DNA from: an uncultured Bacteriovoracaceae bacterium
Lineage (GTDB): Bacteria > Bdellovibrionota > Bacteriovoracia > Bacteriovoracales > Bacteriovoracaceae
Direction of reading: 5' to 3'
Assembly: GCA_937923325.1 (NCBI GenBank)
Contig: CAKZUQ010000027.1
Coordinates: 56,852-120,851 of the forward strand
DNA: 64,000 bases
Below the pieces are notes generated by a model. That model was not told the origin of the DNA and did no database searches. It was given only the letters and a program-made list of their open reading frames with translations. Below are positions 17,690 to 27,261 of this stretch, in pieces. Each line of letters begins with the position of its first letter. The first letter of the stretch is position 1. Made by a program: the position numbers and the translations under genes.

Positions 17690-17718
17690 TTTACACTTTT
17701 TATTGCCTTTGTGATAAT
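17690..17718 (+). promoter_or_regulatory. Candidate sigma-70 promoter of dnaE
   Basis: TTTACA (17690-17695), a 17-base spacer and GATAAT (17713-17718) give a close match to the housekeeping consensus, about 64 bases before the dnaE ATG. Confidence 0.5.
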
Positions 17719-17781
17719 AGACTATACACGAAAAAACACGATTATATTTAAATCTCAAGACGCATAGACAAAGGCAATAGT

Positions 17782-20700
17782 ATGAAAAATCCGTTCATAA
17801 ATCCGGAACAACCAATAGCAAAATCTCATCCAGATAGTTTTGTTCATTTACATCTTCATACTCAGTATTCTTTGCTCGATGGCGCTCTTAGATTAGATGA
17901 TTTATTTGAAGCGGCCAAAGAACAAAATGTTCCTGCAATCGCAATGACTGATCATGGAAATATGTTTGGAGCAATCGACTTTTATAAAAAAGCGATCAGT
18001 AGTGGAATTAAGCCTATTTTAGGTTCTGAGGTTTATTTCACACCTGGTTCTAGGTTTGATAGACGGGCTCCAAGAAATACAAAAGTTATTGATTCTCAAG
18101 ATGAAGTAGAAAGTAAGCACCAGATTCACCACCTTGTTATTCTTTGTAAAAATTTAACGGGTTATAAAAATTTATGTCAGTTACTTTCTAAAGCATACCT
18201 AGAAGGATTTTATTATAAACCTAGAATAGATATTGAATTACTTCGTGAACACAGCGAAGGTCTTATTATAACTACTGCTTGTTTAAAGGGTGAAGTTGCC
18301 TTTAATTTTTTTACAGGACAAGATGATAAAGCTGGACAAGCTATTCAGAAGCTTCATGAAGTCTTTCAAGATGATTTCTATTTAGAAATTCAAAGGCATG
18401 GTTTAGAAGAAGAAGCCGTCTATGATAAGATAATAGATTACGCTCGTGCACATAATATCAAACTAATTGCAACAAATGACTGTCACTACTTAACAAAGGC
18501 AGATGCTTCAGCTCAAGAAGTTTTACTATGTGTTCAGACAGGTAAGACCTTTGCTGATGAGAAAAGAATGAAGCTTACAACTGATGAGTTTTATTTTAAA
18601 TCTCCCCAGGAGATGAGAGAAGCGTTTAAAGATATACCAGAAGCCTGTGATAACACCTTAGAGATCGCTGATAAATGTAATATTGAAATAACTTGGCAAG
18701 ATGAAGAGGGAAAACAAATTTATCACCTTCCAGACTTCGATAGGTTTATTGATACGGATGAAAATACTGAAGACTACTTTATTCGTATGTCTAGAGAAGG
18801 TCTTGAGGAAAGATTTAAAGGTCCTCATTTTAGAAAAATAGTCTCGAAAGATAATTGGGAGAGTGAACAGAAACAAGTTTATTATGACCGATTACAAGTT
18901 GAAATTGATACTATCTTAACAATGGGCTTCCCAGGTTACTTCTTAATCGTATCTGACTTTATTAAGTGGTCAAAAGATAATGATATTCCAGTTGGCCCAG
19001 GAAGGGGATCGGGAGCAGGTTCATTAGTTGCCTACGCTTTAAAGATTACTAACGTAGATCCAATTCCATATAATTTACTATTTGAAAGATTTATAAATTT
19101 AGAACGTATTTCAATGCCCGATTTTGATGTCGACTTTTGTCAATCAGGTAGGCCAGATGTAATTAAATACGTTACTGAAAAATATGGTCAAGAAAATGTT
19201 GGTCAAATTATTACTTTTGGTAAATTGCAAGCAAAAGCCGTTATTCGAGATGTATCTAGAGTATACGGGCTTCCATATGCTGAGACTGATGCACTAGCAA
19301 AGCTTATTCCAGATGAGCTTGGAATCAATCTTAAAAAAGCATTAGAGATGGAGCCAAAGCTTGTTGAACTCGAAGAGAAAGATCCAAAGATTAGACGTAT
19401 CCTTCAAATTTCAAAAAGACTAGAGGGACTTCTTAGGCATGCTTCGATTCATGCTGCCGGAGTTATCATTACCAATGATCCTCTTGTGTCTTACTGTCCT
19501 CTCTATAAAGGTCGAGAAGGTGAACAGGTAGTTCAATTTGATAAAGACTTCTCTGAAGAAATTGGTCTCGTAAAGTTCGACTTCTTAGGGCTTAAAACTT
19601 TAACAGTTATTAAAAATGCAGAAGTATTTATTCGTCGTGATCACGATAAAGATTTTGATATTGAGTTTATTGATGATGAAGATCAAAATGTATACGACCA
19701 GATGTCTACGGGAGATACGACTGGAGTTTTTCAACTAGAGTCTAGTGGGATGAAGGATTTATGTTCCCGTCTGCAACCTGGTTCTATTGATGATATTACG
19801 GCCATCAATGCTTTATATCGTCCAGGTCCAATGGGTCTTGGAATGCATGATGAGTTTATTGAAATTAAATTTGGAAGAAAAGAGCCAGACTACTTCTTTG
19901 AAGGTGAAAAAAGTTTAGAGCCAATTCTTTTTGATACATACGGAATTATCGTTTATCAAGAGCAGGTTATGAACATTGCAAGAACTGTTGGTGGTTACTC
20001 TCTTGGTGGAGCAGATATGCTACGCCGTGCGATGGGGAAGAAGAAGGAAGCGGAGATGATACGTCACCGTCAAATCTTTTTAGATGGAGCAAAAGAGCGT
20101 GGATATGATGTAAAAGTTGCTGAACGTGTCTTTGATCTAATGGCCGAGTTTGCAAAGTATGGATTCAATAAATCACATGCCGTTGCATATGCAATTATCG
20201 CTTATCAAACTGCTTATTTAAAACATTATTACCCAGCTTGTTTCTTTGCTGCATTACTTGGTACTGAGCTAAATAATACAGATAAAGTTACGATGTATAT
20301 CAACGATGCGCGTGCTCATGATATTGAGATTTTAGCTCCAGATGTAAATGAGTCCTTATACCTATTTAATGTTATTGGAAAAGATATTCGCTTTGGAATG
20401 GGTGCGATTAAAAATGTTGGAGAAGCACCAGTTGAAGCTATTATCGCAGAGAGAGAAGCTAATGGACCATTCAAAGGTCTTATAGATTTTTGCGAGCGAG
20501 TAAGTATGAAATCTGCTAACACTCGTGTTATCGAGTCATTGATAAAAGTTGGAGCATTTGATGACTGTGAAAAAATGAATAGAAAAACACTTCTTGAAAA
20601 CCTTGAAACAATCGTTGCCTTTGCTAAGAAGAAACAAGAAGAGAAGGCCAATGGGCAAGTAAACCTCTTTGATATGGGGGGGGATTTTGGTGAAACAAGA

Positions 20701-21459
20701 GAAGAGATGCTCGATATTAGTGAAGTTGAAGACTTTGATGAAAAAGATAAACTTGGGTATGAACAACAACTATTAGGTGTATATGTTTCAGGACACCCAC
20801 TTGATAAATTTGGAGATATTTTAAAGAAACTTGTTTCTATGGAGATTGCTGATATCCAAAGTCTTCCAAAAATTGAAGCTCCAGCTTTTGATTTTAGAAA
20901 CAAAGATACTCAAAAAAATGATCCTTCTAGGAGGAACTTAACGATCGCAGGTTTAATTGCTGAGAAGAAAGCAATTCTTACTAAAAAAGGTGATCGTATG
21001 GCCTTTGTTACAATTGAAGACTTAAGTGGAAAGATTGAATGCTTAGTATTCCCAAAAGTTTATGCCGAATATTGGGAATTATTAGATTCTGGGGAGCCTT
21101 TAGTAATTGAAGGTTATGTAAAATTATCAGAAGAAAGAAGAAGTTTCTTTGTTAATAAAATTAAACTGATTGAAGATGAAGCTGATGACAAAGTTACAGC
21201 TGTCGTTATTAAGCTTAAAACTGATGAGCTGCATGAGTACTCACTTCAAAAATTAAAACAAATTCTACTAAGTTATAGAGGCTCAGTTCCTGCTCATTTA
21301 GTTTTTGAGTCTGATGATGGGAGGGCAAAAATGAATCTAGGTGAACATTACCTTGTTAATGCTACTCCACAATTAGCAGCCAAAGTGAATGAAGAACTAA
21401 ATGGAAACTTTGTCAGCTTTTTTACAGATGGGAAAATGGAAGAAATCTCTACTCAATAA
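17782..21459 (+). CDS. dnaE: DNA polymerase III subunit alpha
   Basis: 1225 residues, slightly longer than the E. coli protein. The N-terminal PHP domain begins at FVHLHLHTQYSLLDGA and includes AMTDHGNMFG. The polymerase core shows GPGRGSGAGSLVAYAL and the catalytic aspartates in MPDFDVDFC. The tau- and DNA-binding region has RHASIHAAGVII and YRPGPM. An OB fold follows near LTIAGLIAEKKAIL. It is the replicative polymerase of the holoenzyme. Around 975-985 there is a variable linker (QEEKANGQVNLFDMGG). The gene stands alone with its own promoter and two GC-rich repeats in front. Confidence 0.97.
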   Translation: MKNPFINPEQPIAKSHPDSFVHLHLHTQYSLLDGALRLDDLFEAAKEQNVPAIAMTDHGNMFGAIDFYKKAISSGIKPILGSEVYFTPGSRFDRRAPRNTKVIDSQDEVESKHQIHHLVILCKNLTGYKNLCQLLSKAYLEGFYYKPRIDIELLREHSEGLIITTACLKGEVAFNFFTGQDDKAGQAIQKLHEVFQDDFYLEIQRHGLEEEAVYDKIIDYARAHNIKLIATNDCHYLTKADASAQEVLLCVQTGKTFADEKRMKLTTDEFYFKSPQEMREAFKDIPEACDNTLEIADKCNIEITWQDEEGKQIYHLPDFDRFIDTDENTEDYFIRMSREGLEERFKGPHFRKIVSKDNWESEQKQVYYDRLQVEIDTILTMGFPGYFLIVSDFIKWSKDNDIPVGPGRGSGAGSLVAYALKITNVDPIPYNLLFERFINLERISMPDFDVDFCQSGRPDVIKYVTEKYGQENVGQIITFGKLQAKAVIRDVSRVYGLPYAETDALAKLIPDELGINLKKALEMEPKLVELEEKDPKIRRILQISKRLEGLLRHASIHAAGVIITNDPLVSYCPLYKGREGEQVVQFDKDFSEEIGLVKFDFLGLKTLTVIKNAEVFIRRDHDKDFDIEFIDDEDQNVYDQMSTGDTTGVFQLESSGMKDLCSRLQPGSIDDITAINALYRPGPMGLGMHDEFIEIKFGRKEPDYFFEGEKSLEPILFDTYGIIVYQEQVMNIARTVGGYSLGGADMLRRAMGKKKEAEMIRHRQIFLDGAKERGYDVKVAERVFDLMAEFAKYGFNKSHAVAYAIIAYQTAYLKHYYPACFFAALLGTELNNTDKVTMYINDARAHDIEILAPDVNESLYLFNVIGKDIRFGMGAIKNVGEAPVEAIIAEREANGPFKGLIDFCERVSMKSANTRVIESLIKVGAFDDCEKMNRKTLLENLETIVAFAKKKQEEKANGQVNLFDMGGDFGETREEMLDISEVEDFDEKDKLGYEQQLLGVYVSGHPLDKFGDILKKLVSMEIADIQSLPKIEAPAFDFRNKDTQKNDPSRRNLTIAGLIAEKKAILTKKGDRMAFVTIEDLSGKIECLVFPKVYAEYWELLDSGEPLVIEGYVKLSEERRSFFVNKIKLIEDEADDKVTAVVIKLKTDELHEYSLQKLKQILLSYRGSVPAHLVFESDDGRAKMNLGEHYLVNATPQLAAKVNEELNGNFVSFFTDGKMEEISTQ

Positions 21460-21510
21460 CAGCTATATGTATTAAAATACTTGTAATAAAAGATCAAAAA
21501 AGGGACTTTC

Positions 21511-22854
21511 ATGATCAAGTATTTAGTTCAATTTATAATGTTGTTATGTTTCTCATTTCAAACATTAGCTGCAGATGTCGTTCAAGGGGAAGGGAGATTT
21601 TATGCTCACCCAGATGACTCATTAAGCTTTATAAAATCACAAGTAATTCATCAAGGCTTTTTAGATGTGCTCTCAAAAGAGTTTGATGCTATGGGACTTA
21701 ATAAAGAACTATTTTGGCAAAAGTATGATGAAAAATTCAATGCTAGCTTTGAGCCAGTAATTTCAGCATTAAAGGCAAAGTATAATATAGAATCTGAAGA
21801 GGTTACTAAAAAAGATAAAGAAAACTTTGAAAAATCTCTTAGGTTAAAAAAACTTGTCGCAAAAAAGAAATTTGGTTCTTTAAATAGGGTTATACAGTCT
21901 TATGGAATTAAAAGATATACAAGGTCACAACAAAACCCTAATGCAAGATATGTAAAGCTAGACGCTAGAGTTAATAGGGTCGTACTGAGTAAAATTTATT
22001 ATAATTATATTAGAGGTAAGAGATCTTCAGATTATGGAAGTTTGTTTTTAAATATAAAATATAAATTAAAAAATTGTAACTACTCTGATCTAGGAGTTGA
22101 AAAAGAAAAAGACTTTACTGAAGTGGTTAATAACCACTGGCTAAAATGGTTTAGTGAGAATAAGCCTGGAAATATTGCAAATATTGAGATTTTAAAAGAA
22201 GACAAGCTTGCAAGATTAAATGATTATTTCAAGCTTCCTTACGAAAGAATGATTAGTGAGATTCCTGAAGTTTTTGTAAATAGCCTTTATTTTAATATCG
22301 AGATTGTTATTGAAAAAATTGGTCAAAATGAAAAGTATAATGATTATGAATTCAGGTTCAGTGGTGGGGGATTTCTATTAGACCTTCAATCAAATAATAT
22401 CTTGGCCCAAATGGAATTTCCTTTCGAAACAAAACAATACAGAAAATTAAAGTATGAAAAGCTTAGTACAGTTCTTGCTAACTATGTTTATCGTATGCCG
22501 TTTAACGAGTTTTCAGTTTTAAAAAGAAAAATAAAAGATATTCCTCCTATGAACAGTATTCACAGAGTTTCATTATTTGATTTTTCGAATATGCAGGATA
22601 TAGATAACTTTTTAGAACTGATTAAGGCTAGAGGAGTGAAAAACTCATTAAATGCTAGGCTTGAATCGATTGGGACTAATAGAGCAGAGATTGTTATTTT
22701 TATGGATGGTGAAATGACCGAGCTAAAGACTCTCTTAAGCTCTTTGGAGTCGGCAAAAAAGGATCTATCATTTGACTTTATTGATACAGATAACGTTCTT
22801 GGTATAAAATTTAATAAGGTAGAAGAATCTACAGAAGAAAATAAAAGTATCTAA
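21511..22854 (+). CDS. Exported FlgT/LPP20-like protein, unknown function
   Basis: 447 residues with a signal peptide cleaved after LAAD (about 21). The mature N-terminus reads VQGEGRFYAHPDDS and continues into a helix rich in Ala/Leu. This recalls the N-terminal domain of FlgT and LPP20-type proteins, in which a beta strand with Gly-Arg precedes a long helix. The remainder is Lys-rich with no motif I know. The lipoprotein gene with a CsgG-like fold follows nine bases after the stop, so the two probably work together at the outer membrane. The likeness to FlgT is weak and based on pattern only. Confidence 0.6.
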   Translation: MIKYLVQFIMLLCFSFQTLAADVVQGEGRFYAHPDDSLSFIKSQVIHQGFLDVLSKEFDAMGLNKELFWQKYDEKFNASFEPVISALKAKYNIESEEVTKKDKENFEKSLRLKKLVAKKKFGSLNRVIQSYGIKRYTRSQQNPNARYVKLDARVNRVVLSKIYYNYIRGKRSSDYGSLFLNIKYKLKNCNYSDLGVEKEKDFTEVVNNHWLKWFSENKPGNIANIEILKEDKLARLNDYFKLPYERMISEIPEVFVNSLYFNIEIVIEKIGQNEKYNDYEFRFSGGGFLLDLQSNNILAQMEFPFETKQYRKLKYEKLSTVLANYVYRMPFNEFSVLKRKIKDIPPMNSIHRVSLFDFSNMQDIDNFLELIKARGVKNSLNARLESIGTNRAEIVIFMDGEMTELKTLLSSLESAKKDLSFDFIDTDNVLGIKFNKVEESTEENKSI

Positions 22855-22863
22855 GGTTATACT

Positions 22864-23829
22864 ATGCATAGTTTATTAAAAAGATATTCACTTTCGAGCC
22901 TTGCTCTGAGCTTAGTTGCTGTTTTTTTTGTTTCTTCATGTATGCAAAGACCAGTTCAAAGAAGGGGAACAGGCTATTCACCACGATACCAGTCGCCTTA
23001 TAAAAAATCTTCAGGAGAGTACTTTAATCCCATAAAAAAGAAAATTGCTTTGTTGGCATTTTACAATGAATCACCTTTTGGAAAAGAAGATCTTGCCATT
23101 ACTGCAACAGAAGAATTCAGAAAGGAATTATCAAGGACTAGGGATTTTGTAATTGATCCAGAAGCATCTGGATTGTTTGGTACAAGTAAAGAGATCTATG
23201 CCGGTGGTGGTATAAAACTTGCTCAGCTTTCACGTAAGGCAAAATTATCAGGAGTTAATCTTGTTGTCTTTGGCCGTATTACCCACGCAAAAGTAAGACA
23301 AAAAACAGATGAAATTGGATTTGTTAGAAAGACAAAGTCATATGCAGAGTCTGTTGTAGAATTAAAAGTATTTGATGTCCATGCTAACAAAGAGATTTAT
23401 TCGGGGAAAATGGATGGGAATATAAATGATGCTGCCTATAGGTTCTTCTTATCTCAAAGAGATGCAAATATCGATTATAGAAGAGGCCTATTACGTTATT
23501 CTGTAAAAGTTGCGACAAGAAGATTTGTTCCTCAAATTGCTAAAATGGGTGAGAAGCTTGATTGGACTGGAAGGGTTGCAAAGATAATTGGATCTAAAAT
23601 CTATGTTAATGCAGGGAGAGTCTCTGGATTAAATGTTGGAGATATCTTACGTGTTATGACTGAAGGGACTGAAATATATGACCCAGAGTCAGGTGCGATT
23701 TTAGGTGTTTCTAAAGGACAAGTAAAAGGGACACTGGAGATCATAGACTTCTTTGGAGCTGATGGTGCTGTAGCAATATTACACTCTGGTGGCTCAGTTA
23801 CTGAAGGTGATTTTGTTCAGTTATACTAA
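22864..23829 (+). CDS. CsgG/FlgT-like outer-membrane lipoprotein
   Basis: 321 residues with a lipobox ending at Cys26 (FFVSSCMQRP). Residues about 58-200 have the CsgG-type order: KKIALLAFYNES, then EFRKELSRTRDFVID, then GVNLVVFGRITHAKV. The last 85 residues (TGRVAKIIGSKIYVNAGRVSGLNVGDILRV) match the FlgT C-terminal SH3-like domain. Such proteins sit in the periplasm under the outer membrane, for example around the flagellar H/T ring or in curli-type secretion channels. The tandem partner is the preceding gene. A flagellar role is possible, but no flagellar gene is nearby. Confidence 0.7.
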   Translation: MHSLLKRYSLSSLALSLVAVFFVSSCMQRPVQRRGTGYSPRYQSPYKKSSGEYFNPIKKKIALLAFYNESPFGKEDLAITATEEFRKELSRTRDFVIDPEASGLFGTSKEIYAGGGIKLAQLSRKAKLSGVNLVVFGRITHAKVRQKTDEIGFVRKTKSYAESVVELKVFDVHANKEIYSGKMDGNINDAAYRFFLSQRDANIDYRRGLLRYSVKVATRRFVPQIAKMGEKLDWTGRVAKIIGSKIYVNAGRVSGLNVGDILRVMTEGTEIYDPESGAILGVSKGQVKGTLEIIDFFGADGAVAILHSGGSVTEGDFVQLY

Positions 23830-23852
23830 ACTACCAAAGTGAGATGTTATAT

Positions 23853-24107
23853 TTAGGCCGCATCACCTACACTAGCAATTCTTAATGTATTTATATTATC
23901 AGGTTGAATATAATTTATGATTTCATCCCACTGTTCTTTGGAAAGACCATCCAGTCTCGCAAATTTATGAAGCTCTTCTAATTTGTTATTAAATGACGTT
24001 ATATCTAGTAGATTTTGATGTCCATATTGGCATTCACGAAGAATCATCAGGGCGTCGTTTTTAAATTGTTCTTTTTTTGATTCTGAAAAAGTTTCTATAC
24101 TAAACAT
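23853..24107 (-). CDS. Small protein, paralogue of 16425-16661
   Basis: 84 residues, start ATG preceded by GAGAGGTAAT. Residues about 44-66 read NNKLEELHKFARLDGLS, then KEQWDEII, aligning with the small plus-strand gene at 16425. Shared positions are Leu, FA, a Gly-Leu-Ser turn and Trp-x-Glu-Ile-Ile. The C-terminal tail (NINTLRIASVGDAA) is different. No signal peptide and no enzyme motif. About 200 bases upstream contain no gene. Function unknown. Confidence 0.7.
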   Translation of the reverse strand: MFSIETFSESKKEQFKNDALMILRECQYGHQNLLDITSFNNKLEELHKFARLDGLSKEQWDEIINYIQPDNINTLRIASVGDAA

Positions 24108-24306
24108 TATTACCTCTCATACGTTCAACAGATTTTCGTTAAAACTCTTAAATGAGTATAAAATGAATATGAGAAAATCATTAAGAAATCTTGTTCATTC
24201 TTTTGTTTAGTAACAATTCTAGCTACTTAAATTTAAATTTAGAGGTTTCTAATTATAATCACTTTTTATTGAATTCTAGATAATTTGCCACTTATTTGTG
24301 CCAAAA

Positions 24307-24996
24307 TTAGCTATTTTGTACATATTCAATTGGATCTACTAGCTTTGCTTCTTTAAACCCTCGAAGCCTTAAGGCACATGAATCACATACACCGCAGGCC
24401 TTATCTGCTCTAGCATAACACGACCAAGTAATTCCAAGTGGAGCGGATCTTTTAACTGCAATATCTACTATTTCAGATTTTTTCATCATTATAACAGGAG
24501 TAACAATTTCAATATCCCCATCTTTTGTTCCTTGCTTAATGAGCTCATTATAAGCTTCATAGTAGCTAGGGCGACAATCAGGGTAGCCTGGAGAGTCTTC
24601 GTAGTTAGCTCCAATATAAATCTTTTTAGCACCAATTACTTCAGCCCATGAAACGGCCATCGCAATTATATGAGTATTTCTAAATGGAACATAGCTTGAT
24701 GGAATTACATTAGAGTCACCTTCATACTTTGTGACTTCTATTCGACTATCAGTTAATGAACTACCACCTATTTGAGAAAGAAAAGTCATATCAATTATTT
24801 TTTGGTGGTTTTTATCAACGCCATAATGGTCACAAATTTTATCAAAACATTCTCTTTCTTTATGAGAAGTTTTTTGTCCATAGTTTAAATGTAAAAAGGC
24901 TAATCGTTCAAATTTTTCATGGGCCATTGCTGCTACAGCAAGAGAGTCCATTCCACCACTAACTAAAACAATTGCTAACTCATCAATCTTACTCAT
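24307..24996 (-). CDS. queC: 7-cyano-7-deazaguanine synthase
   Basis: 229 residues. The N-type ATP pyrophosphatase loop SGGMDS is at 13-18. The zinc-binding cluster is C-Y-A-R-A-D-K-A-C-G-V-C-D-S-C near the C-terminus, and GANYEDSPGYPDCRP is the substrate region. QueC converts 7-carboxy-7-deazaguanine to preQ0 in queuosine biosynthesis. It starts nine bases after the phosphohexomutase stop, so it is second in that unit. The last pathway step, queG, is encoded at 61191-62108. Confidence 0.95.
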   Translation of the reverse strand: MSKIDELAIVLVSGGMDSLAVAAMAHEKFERLAFLHLNYGQKTSHKERECFDKICDHYGVDKNHQKIIDMTFLSQIGGSSLTDSRIEVTKYEGDSNVIPSSYVPFRNTHIIAMAVSWAEVIGAKKIYIGANYEDSPGYPDCRPSYYEAYNELIKQGTKDGDIEIVTPVIMMKKSEIVDIAVKRSAPLGITWSCYARADKACGVCDSCALRLRGFKEAKLVDPIEYVQNS

Positions 24997-25005
24997 TATT
25001 TAATC

Positions 25006-26778
25006 CTACAAGTTCTCAATTGTTTTATGAATGAACGATTCAACAGTATCAATCTTTTTCTGAGCAACTGATTTCTTAGTTACTAAGTCACCATCATTAA
25101 CTTTAATCATAGTGTAGAACTTTATTTTGGGTTCTGTTCCAGATGGTCTTAAAAATAATTGATTTCCAGATTTAAATTTAAATCCTAAAACATTACTTTT
25201 GGTCATCTCTATTTGTGTTTTTGTATCATCTTCAAGATTATGAGTGATTTGAGATTCAAAGTCTGAAAACTCTAAAACTTCTTCATCTGCAATATTTTTA
25301 GTTGCATGATCTCTGAAATATTGCATAATATTGTTGATTTTTTCTTTACCAGCAAGACCCTCATAAGTATTTGCAATTAAACTTTCTTGAGCATAACCAT
25401 ATTTTGTATAAATATCATCAAGAGCATCCACTAGAGTCTTTTGTTGAAGCTTATAGAATAAAGTTACTTCATTCATCATGGCCATCGCTCCAACAGCATC
25501 TTTATCTCGAGCTTCATTATGAGTCATATAACCAAAAGACTCTTCTGAGGCAAATACAAAGTTATAGTCAGTATCTGATTCTTCTAAATCTCTCCAAAGT
25601 CTTGCCATCCATTTAAAACCGGTAAGAGTATCAAGAACTGTTCCACCGAAGTGTTCTACAATATTATTTTGAAGACCACTTGTAACAATTGATTTAATGA
25701 CTAGTGGATTTGAAGGAAGTTTATTTTGTTCTTTTAATCTAGAGAACATATATTCAATTAATAAAAATGCTAATTGATTTCCATTTAGGTACTCTGCTTT
25801 GCCTTTATGATTTACGACTACACCTAATCGATCACAATCAGGATCAGTTCCGTAGGCAACATCAGCATTTGTCGCTAACATTTCATCTACAGCATACTTT
25901 AATGCTTTTGGATCTTCAGGGTTTGGAGTTGTTTCTACAGTTGAGAAGTTTCCGTCATACACAGCTTGTTTTTCTATTATCTTAAAGTTTGTAAAGCCAA
26001 GACGCTCACTAATTGTTTTACATGCTTCATACCCAGTTCCGTGAAGTGGAGTGTAAACAAAGCTTGCTTTATCTGCATTGTCTTTAATCATTTGCGGGTT
26101 AAGGCTAATTGACTCAATGATTTTATAAAAAGACTCGTTAACCTCTTCTCCAATCCATTCAATCATTCCCTCTTTTTGAGCTTGATCAAAATCAACTGTT
26201 TTAACTTGAGACCAATCTGAAATTCCAGCATATGAATCAATAATATTTTGATCATGGGGAGGAGTAACTTGAGAGCCATCATCCCAGTATGCTTTAAATC
26301 CGTTATAAGCTTTTGGATTATGGCTCGCAGTGATCATCACACCACACTGGCAATTATAATATCTAACTGCATATGAAAGCATAGGTGTTGGAGTTAATTC
26401 TGAAAAAATAAAGGCCTTTATACCATTTGCAGCAAATACACTTGCTACTTCTTTAGCAAATTCGATTGAAAAATTACGACAATCGTACGATACTGCTGCT
26501 TTTGGTTCTTTTGGATTCAATGCTAGAACAACATTTGCCATCGCTTGAACAGCTTTTCTAACATTATATTTATTAATTCTATTTGAGCCCATACCAATAA
26601 TTGATCTTAATCCACCTGTTCCAAACTCTAAATCTTTATAAAACCTATCAATGATTTCAGACTCATTAGAGTTGGTATCTTCTAAAAGTGATAAAATTTC
26701 ATTTCTATCAGATTCATCGAAATAGGGATTCATTGACCACGTTTTTGCTAGTTCTATTGCTTTTTCTTTCATATACAA
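25006..26778 (-). CDS. Phosphoglucomutase/phosphomannomutase (PgcA type)
   Basis: 590 residues, the length of the bacterial/archaeal type with longer linkers. The four functional loops are present: phosphoserine loop MITASHNPKAYNGFK, metal loop GTDPDCDRLGV, sugar loop FASEESFGYM and phosphate loop RPSGTEPKIKFY. It interconverts hexose 1- and 6-phosphates, linking glycolysis to polysaccharide and envelope synthesis. It is divergent from the ferredoxin gene across 78 bases, and queC follows. Glucose against mannose preference cannot be decided from sequence. Confidence 0.93.
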   Translation of the reverse strand: MYMKEKAIELAKTWSMNPYFDESDRNEILSLLEDTNSNESEIIDRFYKDLEFGTGGLRSIIGMGSNRINKYNVRKAVQAMANVVLALNPKEPKAAVSYDCRNFSIEFAKEVASVFAANGIKAFIFSELTPTPMLSYAVRYYNCQCGVMITASHNPKAYNGFKAYWDDGSQVTPPHDQNIIDSYAGISDWSQVKTVDFDQAQKEGMIEWIGEEVNESFYKIIESISLNPQMIKDNADKASFVYTPLHGTGYEACKTISERLGFTNFKIIEKQAVYDGNFSTVETTPNPEDPKALKYAVDEMLATNADVAYGTDPDCDRLGVVVNHKGKAEYLNGNQLAFLLIEYMFSRLKEQNKLPSNPLVIKSIVTSGLQNNIVEHFGGTVLDTLTGFKWMARLWRDLEESDTDYNFVFASEESFGYMTHNEARDKDAVGAMAMMNEVTLFYKLQQKTLVDALDDIYTKYGYAQESLIANTYEGLAGKEKINNIMQYFRDHATKNIADEEVLEFSDFESQITHNLEDDTKTQIEMTKSNVLGFKFKSGNQLFLRPSGTEPKIKFYTMIKVNDGDLVTKKSVAQKKIDTVESFIHKTIENL

Positions 26779-26856
26779 ACTGACCTTTTCAGAGTAATAT
26801 CACGGTTATTAAAATAAATGAGTGTACTACTGTATCATATATGAGTGGAGGAATAA

Positions 26857-27108
26857 ATGGCGAATAAAGATATGAAGCACGCAAAAAATATTGCTGGAAA
26901 GTTCTACTGCACTGACCCAGACGATGATAACGGAGAAGGATGTATCGCTTGTAACGTTTGTTATAACGGAGCTCCAGACTTTTTTGCAGAAGATGAAGAT
27001 GGAAACGCATATATTGCTAAGCAACCTACTAATGCTGATGAAATAGAAATGTGTGTTGAACAAATGGAAGCTTGTCCTGTTGGATCTATTGGAGATGATG
27101 GGGAATAG
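26857..27108 (+). CDS. Ferredoxin with one 4Fe-4S cluster
   Basis: 83 residues. Cys29-x2-Cys32-x2-Cys35 (GCIACNVC) plus a distal Cys-Pro (EACPVGSI) form a single-cluster ferredoxin of the Fer4 type. Extra Cys at 18 and in MCVEQ may stabilise the fold or hold a different cluster state. The protein is strongly acidic, as is common in soluble electron carriers of marine bacteria. Ribosome site GTGGAGG precedes the ATG. A good terminator follows at 27158, so it is a single-gene unit. The redox partner is unknown. Confidence 0.9.
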   Translation: MANKDMKHAKNIAGKFYCTDPDDDNGEGCIACNVCYNGAPDFFAEDEDGNAYIAKQPTNADEIEMCVEQMEACPVGSIGDDGE

Positions 27109-27157
27109 TTTGTTTCTTCTTTTTGCGTCGAATCATTAATTAAACTTAAAAATTAAG

Positions 27158-27183
27158 CCCTCACAATAGTCGAGGGTTTTTTT
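27158..27183 (+). terminator. Rho-independent terminator after the ferredoxin gene
   Basis: Stem CCCTC (27158-27162) and GAGGG (27172-27176), nine-base loop, then seven T (27177-27183). Confidence 0.85.
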
Positions 27184-27261
27184 ATGTAGCAAATTTCAAA
27201 ATCTGCATTAAACTATTAATAATAGGAAATTATAAACTTAAATATTAAAAGGGGACCCAGC

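Noticed and set aside
20316..20903. 195-codon minus-strand open frame inside dnaE
   Set aside because: Antisense shadow of a well-conserved gene, Ser/Phe-rich composition typical of reverse-strand frames, no start signal.
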